DNA from: Thermoanaerobaculia bacterium
GTDB taxonomy: Bacteria; Acidobacteriota; Thermoanaerobaculia; Thermoanaerobaculales; Sulfomarinibacteraceae
Direction: 5' to 3'
Length of the DNA stretch: 64,000 nt
NCBI GenBank assembly: GCA_027061805.1
Contig: JAMOWA010000057.1
Location: 1 to 64,000, forward strand
Shown here: positions 37,105-45,612 of the stretch, one piece after another
How the letters are laid out: each line of letters begins with the position of its first letter
Numbering within the stretch: position 1 is the stretch's first letter
Program-made: the position numbers and the translations under genes
Notes under the pieces: model-generated
Seen by the model: the letters and a program-made list of their open reading frames with translations, nothing else
Told to the model about the DNA's origin: nothing
Databases searched by the model: none

Positions 37105-39015
37105 GTGGGCTCGACCTACTACATCACCACACCGATCTACTACGTGAACGATCTGCCCCACATCGGCCACATCTACACCACCGTGATGGCCGACATCCTC
37201 GCCCGCTACCACAGGATGGCGGGGCGGGACGTCCGGTTCCTCACGGGGACCGACGAGCACGGCCAGAAGATCGAGAGGGCCGCAGCCGCCCGGGGCGTGG
37301 CGCCCATCGAGCTGGCGGATCGCGTGGTGGCCAGGTACCACGCCCTGTGGGAGCAGCTGGAGATCTCCCACGACGACTTCATCCGGACATCGGAGGAGCG
37401 TCACCAGCGGGGCGTGGCCGAGATCATCCGGAGGATTCGGGCCGCGGGCGATCTCTACAAGGGTGAGTACAAGGGCTGGTACTGCGCCGGCTGCGAGGCC
37501 TTCTACCCCGAGACCCAGCTCGAGGACGGCCGGTGCCCGGACCAGGGGCACCCGGTGGAGCTCCTGTCAGAACCCAGCTACTTTTTCCGGCTCTCGGCCT
37601 ATCAGGACCGCCTCCTCCAGTGGTACCGGGACAACCCGGACTGCATCCAGCCGAGGACCCGCTACAACGAGGTGATGCGATTCGTGGAGGGGGGCCTCCG
37701 GGACCTCTCCATCTCCAGGGTCTCGCTGAAGTGGGGCGTCCCCTTCCCGGGCGACCCGGAGCACGTGGTCTACGTCTGGCTGGACGCCCTCACCAACTAC
37801 ATCTCGGCCCTGGGCTTCGGGTCCGATGACGACACCCTCTTCCAGCGGTACTGGCCGGCCCGGCTCCACCTGGTGGGCAAGGACATCCTCCGGTTCCACT
37901 GCGTGTACTGGCCGGCCTTCCTGATGTCGGCGGGGCTGCCGCTTCCCGAGAGGATCTTCGGCCACGGATGGTGGATGCGGGACGAGGCCAAGATGTCCAA
38001 GTCCCTGGGCAACGTGGTCCGGCCGGACCATCTGCTCGAACGCTTCGGGTCGGACCCCCTCCGGTACTACCTGGCCCGGGAGATGGCCTTCGGCCAGGAC
38101 GCCTCGTTCTCGGACGAGGCGTTCGTGGAGCGGTACAACTCGGACCTGGCCAACAACCTGGGCAACGCCGCCTCCCGGACCCTCTCCATGACCCACCGGT
38201 ACCTGGAGGGTTCGGTCCCCGCCCCGGCCAGTGATGGACCGGTGGCCGAGGCCGCCCGCGCCACCATCACCGCCTACACGGCCCACATGGAGGCCCTCGA
38301 ACCCCACCGCGCCCTGGATTCCGTGTGGCAGCTCCTCACCGCCATCAACGGCTACATCCAGGAGCAGCAACCCTGGTCCCTGGCGAAGGACGGCGAGGCG
38401 GCCATGCCCCGTCTTCGCGAGGTCCTGGGCACGGCACTGGAGGGGCTGCGGGTGGTCTCGGTGCTCATCGCACCGGTCATGCCCGGTGTGGCCCGCCGCC
38501 TCGGAGCCCAGCTCGGCCTCGGAGAGGGTGAGCCCAGGACCGGTTCGCTGGAGTGGACCACCGGGCCCGGAGCCCGGAAGCTCGGCCCCTCGGAGCCCCT
38601 CTTCCCCCGGGTGGACGTGAAGGCCTTCCTGAAGGAGATTGCCATGACCGAATCCAGACCAACGGCCCCGGCGGAGCAGCCGGACGACGGCACCATCACC
38701 ATCGACCAGTTCGCCAGCGTGCACCTCAAGGTGGGTATGGTGGTGGAGGCCGAACAGGTTCCCAAGTCACGGAAGCTGATCCGCCTCATGGTGGACCTCG
38801 GGGAGGGCGAGCCGCGCCAGCTGGTGGCGGGCATCGCCGGACGGTACGCCCCCGGGGACCTCGTGGGCCGCCGCGTGGTGGTGGTGGCCAACCTCAAGCC
38901 CGCCAGGCTCATGGGTGTCGAGAGCCGGGGTATGGTGCTCGCCGCCACGGTGGACGGCGAGCCGTTCCTCCTGGCACCGGACGGGGAGGTGCCGCCGGGG
39001 AGCGAGGTCCGCTGA
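37105..39015 (+). CDS. metG: Methionyl-tRNA synthetase with C-terminal tRNA-binding domain
   Basis: Class I synthetase of 636 residues for tRNA-Met charging. HIGH-type motif LPHIGHIYTTVMAD, the CAGC zinc-site half (WYCAGCEAFYP) with a reduced second half (DGRCPDQGH), the KMSKS loop ([10 protein letters not shown]), and a C-terminal EMAP/Trbp111-like domain (about 525-636, FASVHLKVGMVVEAEQVPKS) that binds tRNA and makes the dimer. The GTG at 37105 follows TGGAGG by 4 bases; the long frame upstream is open only because it overlaps the lipoprotein gene on the other strand. Confidence 0.96.
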   Translation: MGSTYYITTPIYYVNDLPHIGHIYTTVMADILARYHRMAGRDVRFLTGTDEHGQKIERAAAARGVAPIELADRVVARYHALWEQLEISHDDFIRTSEERHQRGVAEIIRRIRAAGDLYKGEYKGWYCAGCEAFYPETQLEDGRCPDQGHPVELLSEPSYFFRLSAYQDRLLQWYRDNPDCIQPRTRYNEVMRFVEGGLRDLSISRVSLKWGVPFPGDPEHVVYVWLDALTNYISALGFGSDDDTLFQRYWPARLHLVGKDILRFHCVYWPAFLMSAGLPLPERIFGHGWWMRDEAKMSKSLGNVVRPDHLLERFGSDPLRYYLAREMAFGQDASFSDEAFVERYNSDLANNLGNAASRTLSMTHRYLEGSVPAPASDGPVAEAARATITAYTAHMEALEPHRALDSVWQLLTAINGYIQEQQPWSLAKDGEAAMPRLREVLGTALEGLRVVSVLIAPVMPGVARRLGAQLGLGEGEPRTGSLEWTTGPGARKLGPSEPLFPRVDVKAFLKEIAMTESRPTAPAEQPDDGTITIDQFASVHLKVGMVVEAEQVPKSRKLIRLMVDLGEGEPRQLVAGIAGRYAPGDLVGRRVVVVANLKPARLMGVESRGMVLAATVDGEPFLLAPDGEVPPGSEVR

Positions 39016-39059
39016 GGACCGCGGAAGGGAGCGGGGATGCCCGGCCGGGGAATGGATTC

Positions 39060-40619
39060 ATGAAGGTTCGCCTGGTCAACGCCTTCTCGCGGCCACTGGA
39101 CAACGTGGTCGCGGCGGCCAGGACCTGCTACTCGCCTCGGCCCTGGACCGCCGAGATGGCGGCAGGCGAGCACCTGTCCGACCCCCAGAAGCGCCGGCAG
39201 ACCGAGGGCCGGCGCCTCCCCATCGCCCGCTCCGTCTACAAGGCCGGCCACCACACCACCTACCAGCACGCCCACTTCCAGTTCATCATCGAGGGAATCA
39301 GCCGGCACGCCCTCTGGTGCTTCCTCCACTCCCACCAGTTCTACAACTCCGAGCAGGTGTCCCAGCGGTACGTGACGGTGGACCGGTCGGCCGTGTACGT
39401 GCCACCGGAGCTCCAGGGATCGGCCCTGGCCTTCTTCCAGAACGCCGTGGACCAGGCCCACCGGGCCTACACCGAGCTCACCGGCCTCCTGGAACCCTCC
39501 GTCCGGGGGGAGGTGCTCCGGACCTTCCCCTCCCTGGGGAAGCCCGTGCACAACCGGAGGTTCGTCACCATGGTCCGCCGGAGGGCCCAGGAGGTGGCCC
39601 GCCACGTCCTTCCGCTGGCCACCACGGCCCATCTCCATCACACCGTGTCGGCCCTCACCCTGCTCCGCTACCACCGCATGAGCCGCCACCCCGACGCACC
39701 CGCCGAGCTCCGCGAGCTCGTGGACTCCATGGTGGCGCTGCTGCTCCAGCAGGATCCCGACTTCGAGACGGTCCTGGAGGAGCCGCTCCACGAGCTCCCC
39801 GTGGGTTTCTTCCTGGGGACCGAGGAGGAAAACCCCGGTGGGATCGCTGCCTTCCGGCAGGAGTTCGACGGCCGGCTCGGTCCCCTCTCCTCCCTCCTGC
39901 TGAGCGACCCCTTCGGCCTTCGCAGACAGGTGGCCGATGCCGTCAGGGCCGTGCTCGCCCTGCCCTCCTCGCGCCTGGACGACACCGAGGCGATCCAGAT
40001 CGCCCTGGATCCCGCCCGGAACCCCATCCTGGCGGAGACCCTCAACCTCTCGACGCTGGACCCGCTCGGCCGGGCGCTCCACCAGGCCACCCTGACCTTC
40101 GCCACGAAGCTGTCCCACACGGCGGACAGCCAGAACCAGCGCCACCGCATGGTCCCCGGGGCCCGGCCGGTCCTGGCGGCCACGGTGGACGACGAGCCCG
40201 ACTACATGGTCCCCGCCCTGGTGGCCGAGGACGACGCCGTCAGGGCCCGGTTCGAGGAATTCATGGAGCGCGCCTGGGCCGGGGTGGCCTGGATGCGGCG
40301 CCGCGGCCCCCACCCCTCGCTGGCCTCCTACCTCCTGCCCAACGCCGTGGCCGTGCGGATCGTGGAGACGGCGGACCTGCTCCACCTCCACCACAAGATG
40401 CGGATGCGCCTGTGCTGGAACGCCCAGGACGAGATCCGGAAGGTCGCCTGGCAGCAGGCCATGCAGGTGGCCCAGGCCGACCCCCTGATCGGGAACCTGC
40501 TGATGCCACCCTGTGGCGTCCGGCGAGCGGCGGGCCGCACCCCCTACTGCCCCGAGGGGGACCGCTACTGCGGCACCCCCGTGTGGAAGCTGACCCTCGC
40601 CGAGCAGAAGCCCACCTGA
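39060..40619 (+). CDS. thyX: Long, divergent ThyX-family (FAD-dependent thymidylate synthase) protein
   Basis: 519 residues, about twice the size of classical ThyX, matching the two-module ThyX-like group. The first module begins MKVRLVNAFSRPLDNVVAAA and has the substrate-loop region RHALWCFLHSHQFYNSEQVS followed by QRY. Compared with the ThyX motif RHRxxSxNxxSxR, the first arginine pair and the middle Ser are changed. The second module has ATKLSHTADSQNQRHRMVPG and a late SLASYLLPNAVAVRIVETAD block. It would make dTMP from dUMP with FADH2 and methylene-folate; the changed motif leaves activity uncertain. It lies 44 bases after metG. Confidence 0.8.
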   Translation: MKVRLVNAFSRPLDNVVAAARTCYSPRPWTAEMAAGEHLSDPQKRRQTEGRRLPIARSVYKAGHHTTYQHAHFQFIIEGISRHALWCFLHSHQFYNSEQVSQRYVTVDRSAVYVPPELQGSALAFFQNAVDQAHRAYTELTGLLEPSVRGEVLRTFPSLGKPVHNRRFVTMVRRRAQEVARHVLPLATTAHLHHTVSALTLLRYHRMSRHPDAPAELRELVDSMVALLLQQDPDFETVLEEPLHELPVGFFLGTEEENPGGIAAFRQEFDGRLGPLSSLLLSDPFGLRRQVADAVRAVLALPSSRLDDTEAIQIALDPARNPILAETLNLSTLDPLGRALHQATLTFATKLSHTADSQNQRHRMVPGARPVLAATVDDEPDYMVPALVAEDDAVRARFEEFMERAWAGVAWMRRRGPHPSLASYLLPNAVAVRIVETADLLHLHHKMRMRLCWNAQDEIRKVAWQQAMQVAQADPLIGNLLMPPCGVRRAAGRTPYCPEGDRYCGTPVWKLTLAEQKPT

Positions 40620-40640
40620 CCGTACCCACCACGGTTCTGG

Positions 40641-40646
40641 TAGCAT
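40641..40646 (+). promoter_or_regulatory. Probable -10 element (TAGCAT) for kdsC
   Basis: TAGCAT ends 6 bases before the ATG at 40653, with no ribosome-binding site between; leaderless layout. Confidence 0.45.
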
Positions 40647-40652
40647 GCCCGC

Positions 40653-41207
40653 ATGCCGAGCCACATCCCCACCGACCTCCGCCGCCGCCTGGAGCCCATC
40701 CGGCTCATCGTCCTGGACGTGGACGGCGTCCTCACCGACGGGATCCTCGTGTACGGCGCCTCCGGCGAGGCGCTCAAGCGCTTCAGCGCACGGGACGGGC
40801 TCGCCATCCGCCTGCTCCTCAGGGCCGGCATCTCGGTGGGCATCATCTCGGGCCGGCGCTCTGAGGCCGTGGTGATCCGGTGCCGGGAGCTGGGCATCCC
40901 CGACCACATGGTGATCCAGGGATCCCGGGACAAGCAGGCCGACCTGGACATCCTCGAGGACGCGGTGGACGTGATGGACAGGCAGGTCGCCGCCATGGGC
41001 GACGACATCCCCGACATTCCAGTGCTCAAGAGGGTCGGCTTCGCCACCTGCCCCGTGGACGCCGCCCCCGAGGTGGCCGCCGAGGTCCACCACGTCTGCG
41101 GCTCCGAGGGGGGCCATGGCGCCGTCCGGGAGCTGGCCGAGCTGATCCTCAAGGCCCAGGGCCGCTGGCGCGAGCTGACCTCGGCACCGGAGCAGCCGGC
41201 AGGATAG
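40653..41207 (+). CDS. kdsC: 3-deoxy-D-manno-octulosonate 8-phosphate phosphatase (KdsC type)
   Basis: HAD-family phosphatase that releases Kdo from Kdo-8-phosphate for the lipopolysaccharide core. 184 residues, no cap domain, as in KdsC. HAD motif I is VLDVDGVLTDG, motif II is ISGR, the conserved Lys is in GSRDKQADL, and motif IV is MGDDIPDIPVL. Together with the convergent lptE and the following ArnT-like gene it marks an envelope-lipid group. Confidence 0.92.
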   Translation: MPSHIPTDLRRRLEPIRLIVLDVDGVLTDGILVYGASGEALKRFSARDGLAIRLLLRAGISVGIISGRRSEAVVIRCRELGIPDHMVIQGSRDKQADLDILEDAVDVMDRQVAAMGDDIPDIPVLKRVGFATCPVDAAPEVAAEVHHVCGSEGGHGAVRELAELILKAQGRWRELTSAPEQPAG

Positions 41208-41244
41208 GACCGGGGCACGGCCGGGGCCTCGCGAACCGTCCGGG

Positions 41245-41796
41245 TCAGAACCCCTCGAGAATGGAGCTCACCAGGGAACGGGCGAAGTCGCTGGAGACCC
41301 GCTCGATGGCCTCGATCTGGCGATCGAAGTAGTTCGCGGCGGAGGTGTCCACCTCGTAGGAGGTCCGGCGGGAGAACCCCTTGTCCTCCCAGAGGACGAC
41401 CGGTTTCTCCCCCCGGATGTCCAGGAGCTTCATGGAGGCCACGAGGGTCATCTGGTACTCCGTGGCACGGCCGGCGTCGTCGAAGCGGACCGGCGAGATG
41501 ATGACCGCCTGGATCTTCCCGGTGAGCTCCAGGTCCGCCGCCGAACGATCCTCCACGAGCTCGAAGCGCCGCCGCCGGACCCACTCTCGGCTGACGGCCT
41601 CGGTGAGGCGCTGGTCCATGTCCGCCCACGTGGTGGTATTGCGGAACCTGGCCACGTGGAGCCGTCGGAGCTCGGGTGGCAGGAAGGTGGACGATGTGCC
41701 CACCAGGTGGTACCCGCAGGAGGACGCCACCACGGCTGCCAGCGCCGTGACGACCACGGCCACCACAGCCGGACGATGAATCTTGGAGTTCCCCAT
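41245..41796 (-). CDS. lptE: LPS-assembly lipoprotein LptE
   Basis: Outer-membrane lipoprotein that plugs LptD and helps insert lipopolysaccharide. 183 residues from the ATG at 41796: hydrophobic start, lipobox ending SSC, then the family's CGYHLVG with LPPELRRLHVARFRNTT, and a mixed alpha/beta body with RFELVEDRSAADLELTGKI. Sequence-divergent, but the CGYHL opening is characteristic. It is transcribed towards kdsC and is divergent from the ArnT-like gene. Confidence 0.88.
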   Translation of the reverse strand: MGNSKIHRPAVVAVVVTALAAVVASSCGYHLVGTSSTFLPPELRRLHVARFRNTTTWADMDQRLTEAVSREWVRRRRFELVEDRSAADLELTGKIQAVIISPVRFDDAGRATEYQMTLVASMKLLDIRGEKPVVLWEDKGFSRRTSYEVDTSAANYFDRQIEAIERVSSDFARSLVSSILEGF

Positions 41797-41842
41797 GGCC
41801 AGCGGAAACGGTACCACGGACTGCCGGGTGGACCAACCCGGG

Positions 41843-41848
41843 TACAAT
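41843..41848 (+). promoter_or_regulatory. Probable -10 element (TACAAT) for the ArnT-like gene
   Basis: TACAAT ends 6 bases before the ATG at 41855; no Shine-Dalgarno sequence is present, so the transcript is probably leaderless and the start at 41855 is preferred over 41783. Confidence 0.5.
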
Positions 41849-41854
41849 CGGGCC

Positions 41855-43432
41855 ATGAGCTCCCCCCGTGGTCTCGGTACCGTCGTCGTGCTGCTTCTCC
41901 TGGCGGGAACCCTCTGGGGGGTCACCCACCGTGACCCCTGGGATCCCGACGAGACCCGCTACCTGCAGGTGAGCCGCGAGATGCTCGAGACCGGGAACCC
42001 CATGTTCCTGACCTTCAACGGGGAGGCCTACACCCACAAGCCGCCCCTCTTCTTCTGGATCCTGGCCCCCTCCATGGCCCTCCTCGGGCCCACCGCACTG
42101 GCGGGAGCCATCCCCTCGATCCTCGGGTGGCTGCTCCTCGGGTACGCCACCTCCCGTCTCGCCAGGGCCGCCGACCTCCCGGTCCAGGCGATGGAGTGGG
42201 GATCCGTGCTCGTGATGACGGCGCTCCTGCCGGCCCTTCTCACGGGGTTCTGCCGCATGGACCTCCTGTTCGCCGCCTGGTGCACCCTTGCCCTCGAACG
42301 GCTCGTCCGGCTTGCCGGACACGATGACCGGCGGGACCACCTCCTGCTGTGGGTGTGGATCGGCCTGGGGGTCCTGACCAAGGGCCCGCTGATCCTCGCG
42401 TTCCTGTTCCTGCCGCCGCTTCTCCAGGGGCGAAGGGGACTCACACTCCTGGGGCGGGCGTTCCGCGGCCCGGGTCCCCTGCTGGGGCTGGCCATGGTGG
42501 CCGCGTGGCTCGTTCCCGCCGGCCTCACCGGGGGCAGGGAGTGGGTGGAGACCGTGGTGATCCACCAGAGCGCCGGCAGGACCGTGGCCTCCTTCGCCCA
42601 CAGGGAACCGTGGTGGTATCACCTCGCCGTCGTCCCGCTCACCCTCCTGCCCTGGTCGATTCTCGTGCTCCCGGGGATGGTGGCCGTCTCGGCCCAGCCC
42701 CACGCCCTCTCCCGTGGCGGGCGTCTCCTCCCCACCCATTTCCTCGTGGGCATCCTGTTCCTGAGCCTGCTGTCGGGGAAGACGCTGCTCTACCCGCTCC
42801 CGCTGTTTCCCGCCGCCTGCCTCGTGGCCGTCTGGTGGATGCTCCGGAACCCGGACGGGGGGGTCCAGCGCGCCGCGATCGCCGGCGCGGCCCTGGTCCT
42901 CCTGCTGGTGGCCGCCGGCCTGGCCCTCGCCGTGGCGCCGCGCCCCGATGTCCGCCTGGGGACGGCCTCCACCACCGTCCTCGCGGCGAGCCTGGGGCTC
43001 CCGGCCCTGGTGGGGCTGTGGCTGGCGTTCCGCCGGCTCACGGGCCACGCCGCCGGGGCACTGGCGGTGGCCGTCCCGCTCTTCGTGGTCCTGGGGCTCA
43101 CCCAGCTCATCGGCCCCGCCAACAGGCTGCTGTCCCTCGCCCCCATCGGGGAGGCCTACAACCGGATCGACCCCCCCCAGAACGGTGACGGGCTGGTCTG
43201 GAGCCACCTGAACCCCGGCTACATCTTCCACACGGGCCGGCACTTCCGCCTCCTCACGGAGCCCTCCGCCCTGAAGGCGGCCCTGGAGGCGGGGCGCGGC
43301 ATCGTCATCGGGGTCAAGGACGCCCGTCGCCTCCGTGACGCCACGGGGCTCACCTGGGAGGTGTCGGCCCGCCTGCCGTACCGGCACACCGAGATCCTCG
43401 TGATCACGGCCCCACCCCTCGCCGGACCGTAA
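41855..43432 (+). CDS. ArnT-like glycosyltransferase (PMT family, GT-C)
   Basis: 525-residue polytopic membrane transferase that uses lipid-linked sugars. The first periplasmic loop has the family's acidic motif and signature, DPWDPDETRYLQVSREMLET and YTHKPPLFFWI, as in ArnT/PMT enzymes that modify lipid A or proteins. About 11-13 hydrophobic segments follow, then a soluble C-terminal part with a GLVWSHLNPGYIFHTGRHFR segment. Envelope genes beside it (kdsC, lptE) suggest lipopolysaccharide decoration; the sugar is unknown. A T-tracted terminator lies 100 bases downstream. Confidence 0.88.
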   Translation: MSSPRGLGTVVVLLLLAGTLWGVTHRDPWDPDETRYLQVSREMLETGNPMFLTFNGEAYTHKPPLFFWILAPSMALLGPTALAGAIPSILGWLLLGYATSRLARAADLPVQAMEWGSVLVMTALLPALLTGFCRMDLLFAAWCTLALERLVRLAGHDDRRDHLLLWVWIGLGVLTKGPLILAFLFLPPLLQGRRGLTLLGRAFRGPGPLLGLAMVAAWLVPAGLTGGREWVETVVIHQSAGRTVASFAHREPWWYHLAVVPLTLLPWSILVLPGMVAVSAQPHALSRGGRLLPTHFLVGILFLSLLSGKTLLYPLPLFPAACLVAVWWMLRNPDGGVQRAAIAGAALVLLLVAAGLALAVAPRPDVRLGTASTTVLAASLGLPALVGLWLAFRRLTGHAAGALAVAVPLFVVLGLTQLIGPANRLLSLAPIGEAYNRIDPPQNGDGLVWSHLNPGYIFHTGRHFRLLTEPSALKAALEAGRGIVIGVKDARRLRDATGLTWEVSARLPYRHTEILVITAPPLAGP

Positions 43433-43532
43433 CCTTTTCCCGGCGACGGCGTATCAACGACCGGACGTCATCCTCCGTAGACATGGGTGAGGATGGCGGC
43501 ACGAGACGATCCACCAACCTCCTCCTTCCTTC

Positions 43533-43558
43533 GGCCCCCAGACGGGGGCCACCTTTTT
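43533..43558 (+). terminator. Rho-independent terminator after the ArnT-like gene
   Basis: A 7-bp stem GGCCCCC/GGGGGCC with an AGAC loop, then ACCTTTTT. It separates the ArnT-like gene from aroDE. Confidence 0.8.
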
Positions 43559-43611
43559 GCCTGGTTCATGCTGGTGTGAAAGGAAAATCCGGGCTCACGA
43601 AGAATCCGGGT

Positions 43612-43617
43612 TAGTCT
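43612..43617 (+). promoter_or_regulatory. Probable -10 element (TAGTCT) for aroDE
   Basis: TAGTCT ends 6 bases before the ATG at 43624. Two direct AATCCGGG repeats (43586-43593 and 43603-43610) lie immediately upstream and could form an operator. Confidence 0.4.
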
Positions 43618-43623
43618 GGTGCC

Positions 43624-45126
43624 ATGGAGATCTTCGCCTCGCTCACACCCGCCGCCGCACCCGGCGGCCCCCTGGACGCTCTCGCCCACCCCCCGGCCGG
43701 AGCCTCGGTGGCCGAGTTCCGGGCCGACCTCTTCCCCGGAACCGATCCCGCCGCGGCGGTGGCGGCCAGCCCCCTCCCGCTGCTCTTCACCCTCCGTTCC
43801 CGGGCCGAGGGCGGTTCGGGTCCCGACGACCCGGAGGAGCGGAGGACGATCCTCCGCAACGCATGGGAGGCGGGTTGTGCCCTGCTGGACCTCGAGGCCG
43901 GGCGGGACCTCCACCTGATCGGCGAGCTGGGACTCGATCCCGAGCGCGCGGTCCTCTCCTGGCACGACGTCCGGGAAACGCCCCCCGACCTGGAGAGCAG
44001 GGTGGAGCACCTCATGGCCGCGCCGGCGCGCTGGATCAAGGTGGTGCCCACGGCGGTCTCGCTGGCGGACCTCGAGCGCCTGCTGCGACTCCACCCACGC
44101 TTCAACACCGGCCGGCCGGGCCGGCGCAGGCTCCTGACCTTCGCCATGGGGACCGTCGGGGTTCCCAGCCGCTACCTGGCCCCCCTCCTCGGCCCGCCCG
44201 TGGCCTTCGCCGCCTGGCGCCCCGGAGCCGCGGCCGCCCCGGGCCAGCTCACCATCGGGGATCTCGAGGCGGTGGTGGGCCACCTGGAGGGTCCGCCGGC
44301 GAGACTCCTGGGCGTGGTGGGCGGCAACGTGAGCGGAAGCCTCAGCCCCCGCCTCCACGGGGTGGCCTGTCGCGCCCTGGGCCTTCCATGGGCGCTCCTT
44401 CCGGTGAGCGTTCCCGACGCCGGGGAGCTCCACATGCTGTTCCGCCCCGCCGGAGAGACCCTCTTCGACGGGCTCGGCCTTGCCGCCGCAGGCTGGGCGG
44501 TCACCAGCCCCCACAAGGCCCGGGCCGCCGAGGCCGCCACCCTCGCGGCCCCCAGGGTGAAGCGGTCCCGGTCCGCCAACACCCTCGTCCTCCGTCCCGG
44601 GCAGATCCTCGCGGACACCACCGACGCCGACGGCGTGGTGGGAGCACTCAGGGCCGCGGGGGTGGATCCCTCGGGCCGGCCGGCCCTGGTCCAGGGCACG
44701 GGCGGCGCGGGCAGGGCGGCGGCCGTGGGACTCGACCTCGCGGGCGCCGCCGTCAGCCTCCGGGGGCGCGATCCCCGGACCACGCGGCGCGTGGCCGCTG
44801 AGCTCGGTGTCGCCTGGCTCTCGCCGGAGGATCCCGTCCCGGAGGGGTCGATCCTGGTGAATGCCACGCCCCTGGGAAGCCGTCCGGACGATCCCCTCCC
44901 CTTCCGTCCCGCCGATCTCGACGCCGCCTCCGCCGTCGTGGACATGGTCTACGGGCCCGGCGCCGCGGCACTGGCCGAGGCGGCATCCTCCGCCGGCGTG
45001 ACCCACATCGACGGGCTCCAGATGTTGCTCCACCAGGGAATCGCCCAGATCGCCGCCTTCACCGGCCGGGTGCCACCCCGGGAAGCCCTGCAGGAGGCGC
45101 TGGGCCTGGAGGACGGTGGGAGGTGA
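43624..45126 (+). CDS. aroDE: Bifunctional 3-dehydroquinate dehydratase / shikimate dehydrogenase
   Basis: Two successive steps of the shikimate pathway on one 500-residue chain. Residues 1-205 are a type I dehydroquinase: EFRADLF, His114 in LSWHDV and the Schiff-base Lys139 in WIKVVPTAVS. Residues about 225-495 are shikimate dehydrogenase: NVSGSLSPRLHGVACRALGL for substrate, Lys in TSPHKARAAEAA, the NADP loop GTGGAGRAAAV, NATPLGS and the late HIDGLQMLLHQGIAQ. The fusion resembles the plant DHD-SDH and some bacterial enzymes. No other aro gene is nearby. Confidence 0.95.
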   Translation: MEIFASLTPAAAPGGPLDALAHPPAGASVAEFRADLFPGTDPAAAVAASPLPLLFTLRSRAEGGSGPDDPEERRTILRNAWEAGCALLDLEAGRDLHLIGELGLDPERAVLSWHDVRETPPDLESRVEHLMAAPARWIKVVPTAVSLADLERLLRLHPRFNTGRPGRRRLLTFAMGTVGVPSRYLAPLLGPPVAFAAWRPGAAAAPGQLTIGDLEAVVGHLEGPPARLLGVVGGNVSGSLSPRLHGVACRALGLPWALLPVSVPDAGELHMLFRPAGETLFDGLGLAAAGWAVTSPHKARAAEAATLAAPRVKRSRSANTLVLRPGQILADTTDADGVVGALRAAGVDPSGRPALVQGTGGAGRAAAVGLDLAGAAVSLRGRDPRTTRRVAAELGVAWLSPEDPVPEGSILVNATPLGSRPDDPLPFRPADLDAASAVVDMVYGPGAAALAEAASSAGVTHIDGLQMLLHQGIAQIAAFTGRVPPREALQEALGLEDGGR

Positions 45127-45146
45127 GGACGCCCTCCCCGCCCGCC

Positions 45147-45470
45147 ACGGTCAGGGTCACGGGCACGGGCAGGGTCACGGTCCCGTCCGTGCCCATGACC
45201 ATGTTCCTGTTCCTGTTCTCGTCCATGATCGTGCCCCTGTCCCCGTTCTCGTCCCCGTCCACGACCATGACCCTGTCCCCGTCCTCGTCCCTGTCCATGA
45301 CCATGTCCCTGTCCATGCTCTACGGCGCCCTCCGGTCCTCCACCGGAACAGGGTCAGGTCATGGCCAGGGTCAGGGTCGGGGTCAGGGTCACGGCCAGGA
45401 TCACGGGCACGGACAGTGTCGGGGGCACGGTCACGATCACGGTCAGGAGCGCTCGGACATGGTCACCACC
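45147..45470. repeat. Hexanucleotide-periodic array R1 with a central hairpin
   Basis: About 320 bases of six-base rhythm. The left half is pyrimidine-rich on this strand (units such as GTCCCC, GTCCAT) and the right half purine-rich (GGGTCA, GGGTCG), so the halves are roughly complementary. They meet at TCCGGT-CCTCC-ACCGGA (45331-45347), a perfect 6-bp stem with a 5-base loop. No stop codons fall in several frames, which creates long spurious reading frames. It sits between aroDE and the first four-helix-bundle gene. Confidence 0.85.
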
Positions 45471-45612
45471 GGGTCGTTCGTAGGGGTACGTAGCCTCCGG
45501 GCGTCCCGGCGTCAAGGGCGGGCCTGCGGTCGCGGCGCAGACGCCGCGACCCTTGACTCCGGGACGCCCGGAGGCTGTTGGGGGTTGCATGAACGACCCG
45601 GAGGTGACCATG
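45458..45612. repeat. Nested palindrome, copy 1, containing the start of the first four-helix-bundle gene
   Basis: Outer arms of 24 bases (45458-45481 and 45589-45612) match in 22 positions. Inner arms of 27 bases (45492-45518 and 45550-45576) match in 26. An innermost 8-bp hairpin (TCGCGGCG, CAGA, CGCCGCGA; 45530-45549) closes the top. The right outer arm contains GGAGGTGACCATG, the ribosome-binding site and start codon of the next gene, so folded mRNA would hide them. Confidence 0.85.
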
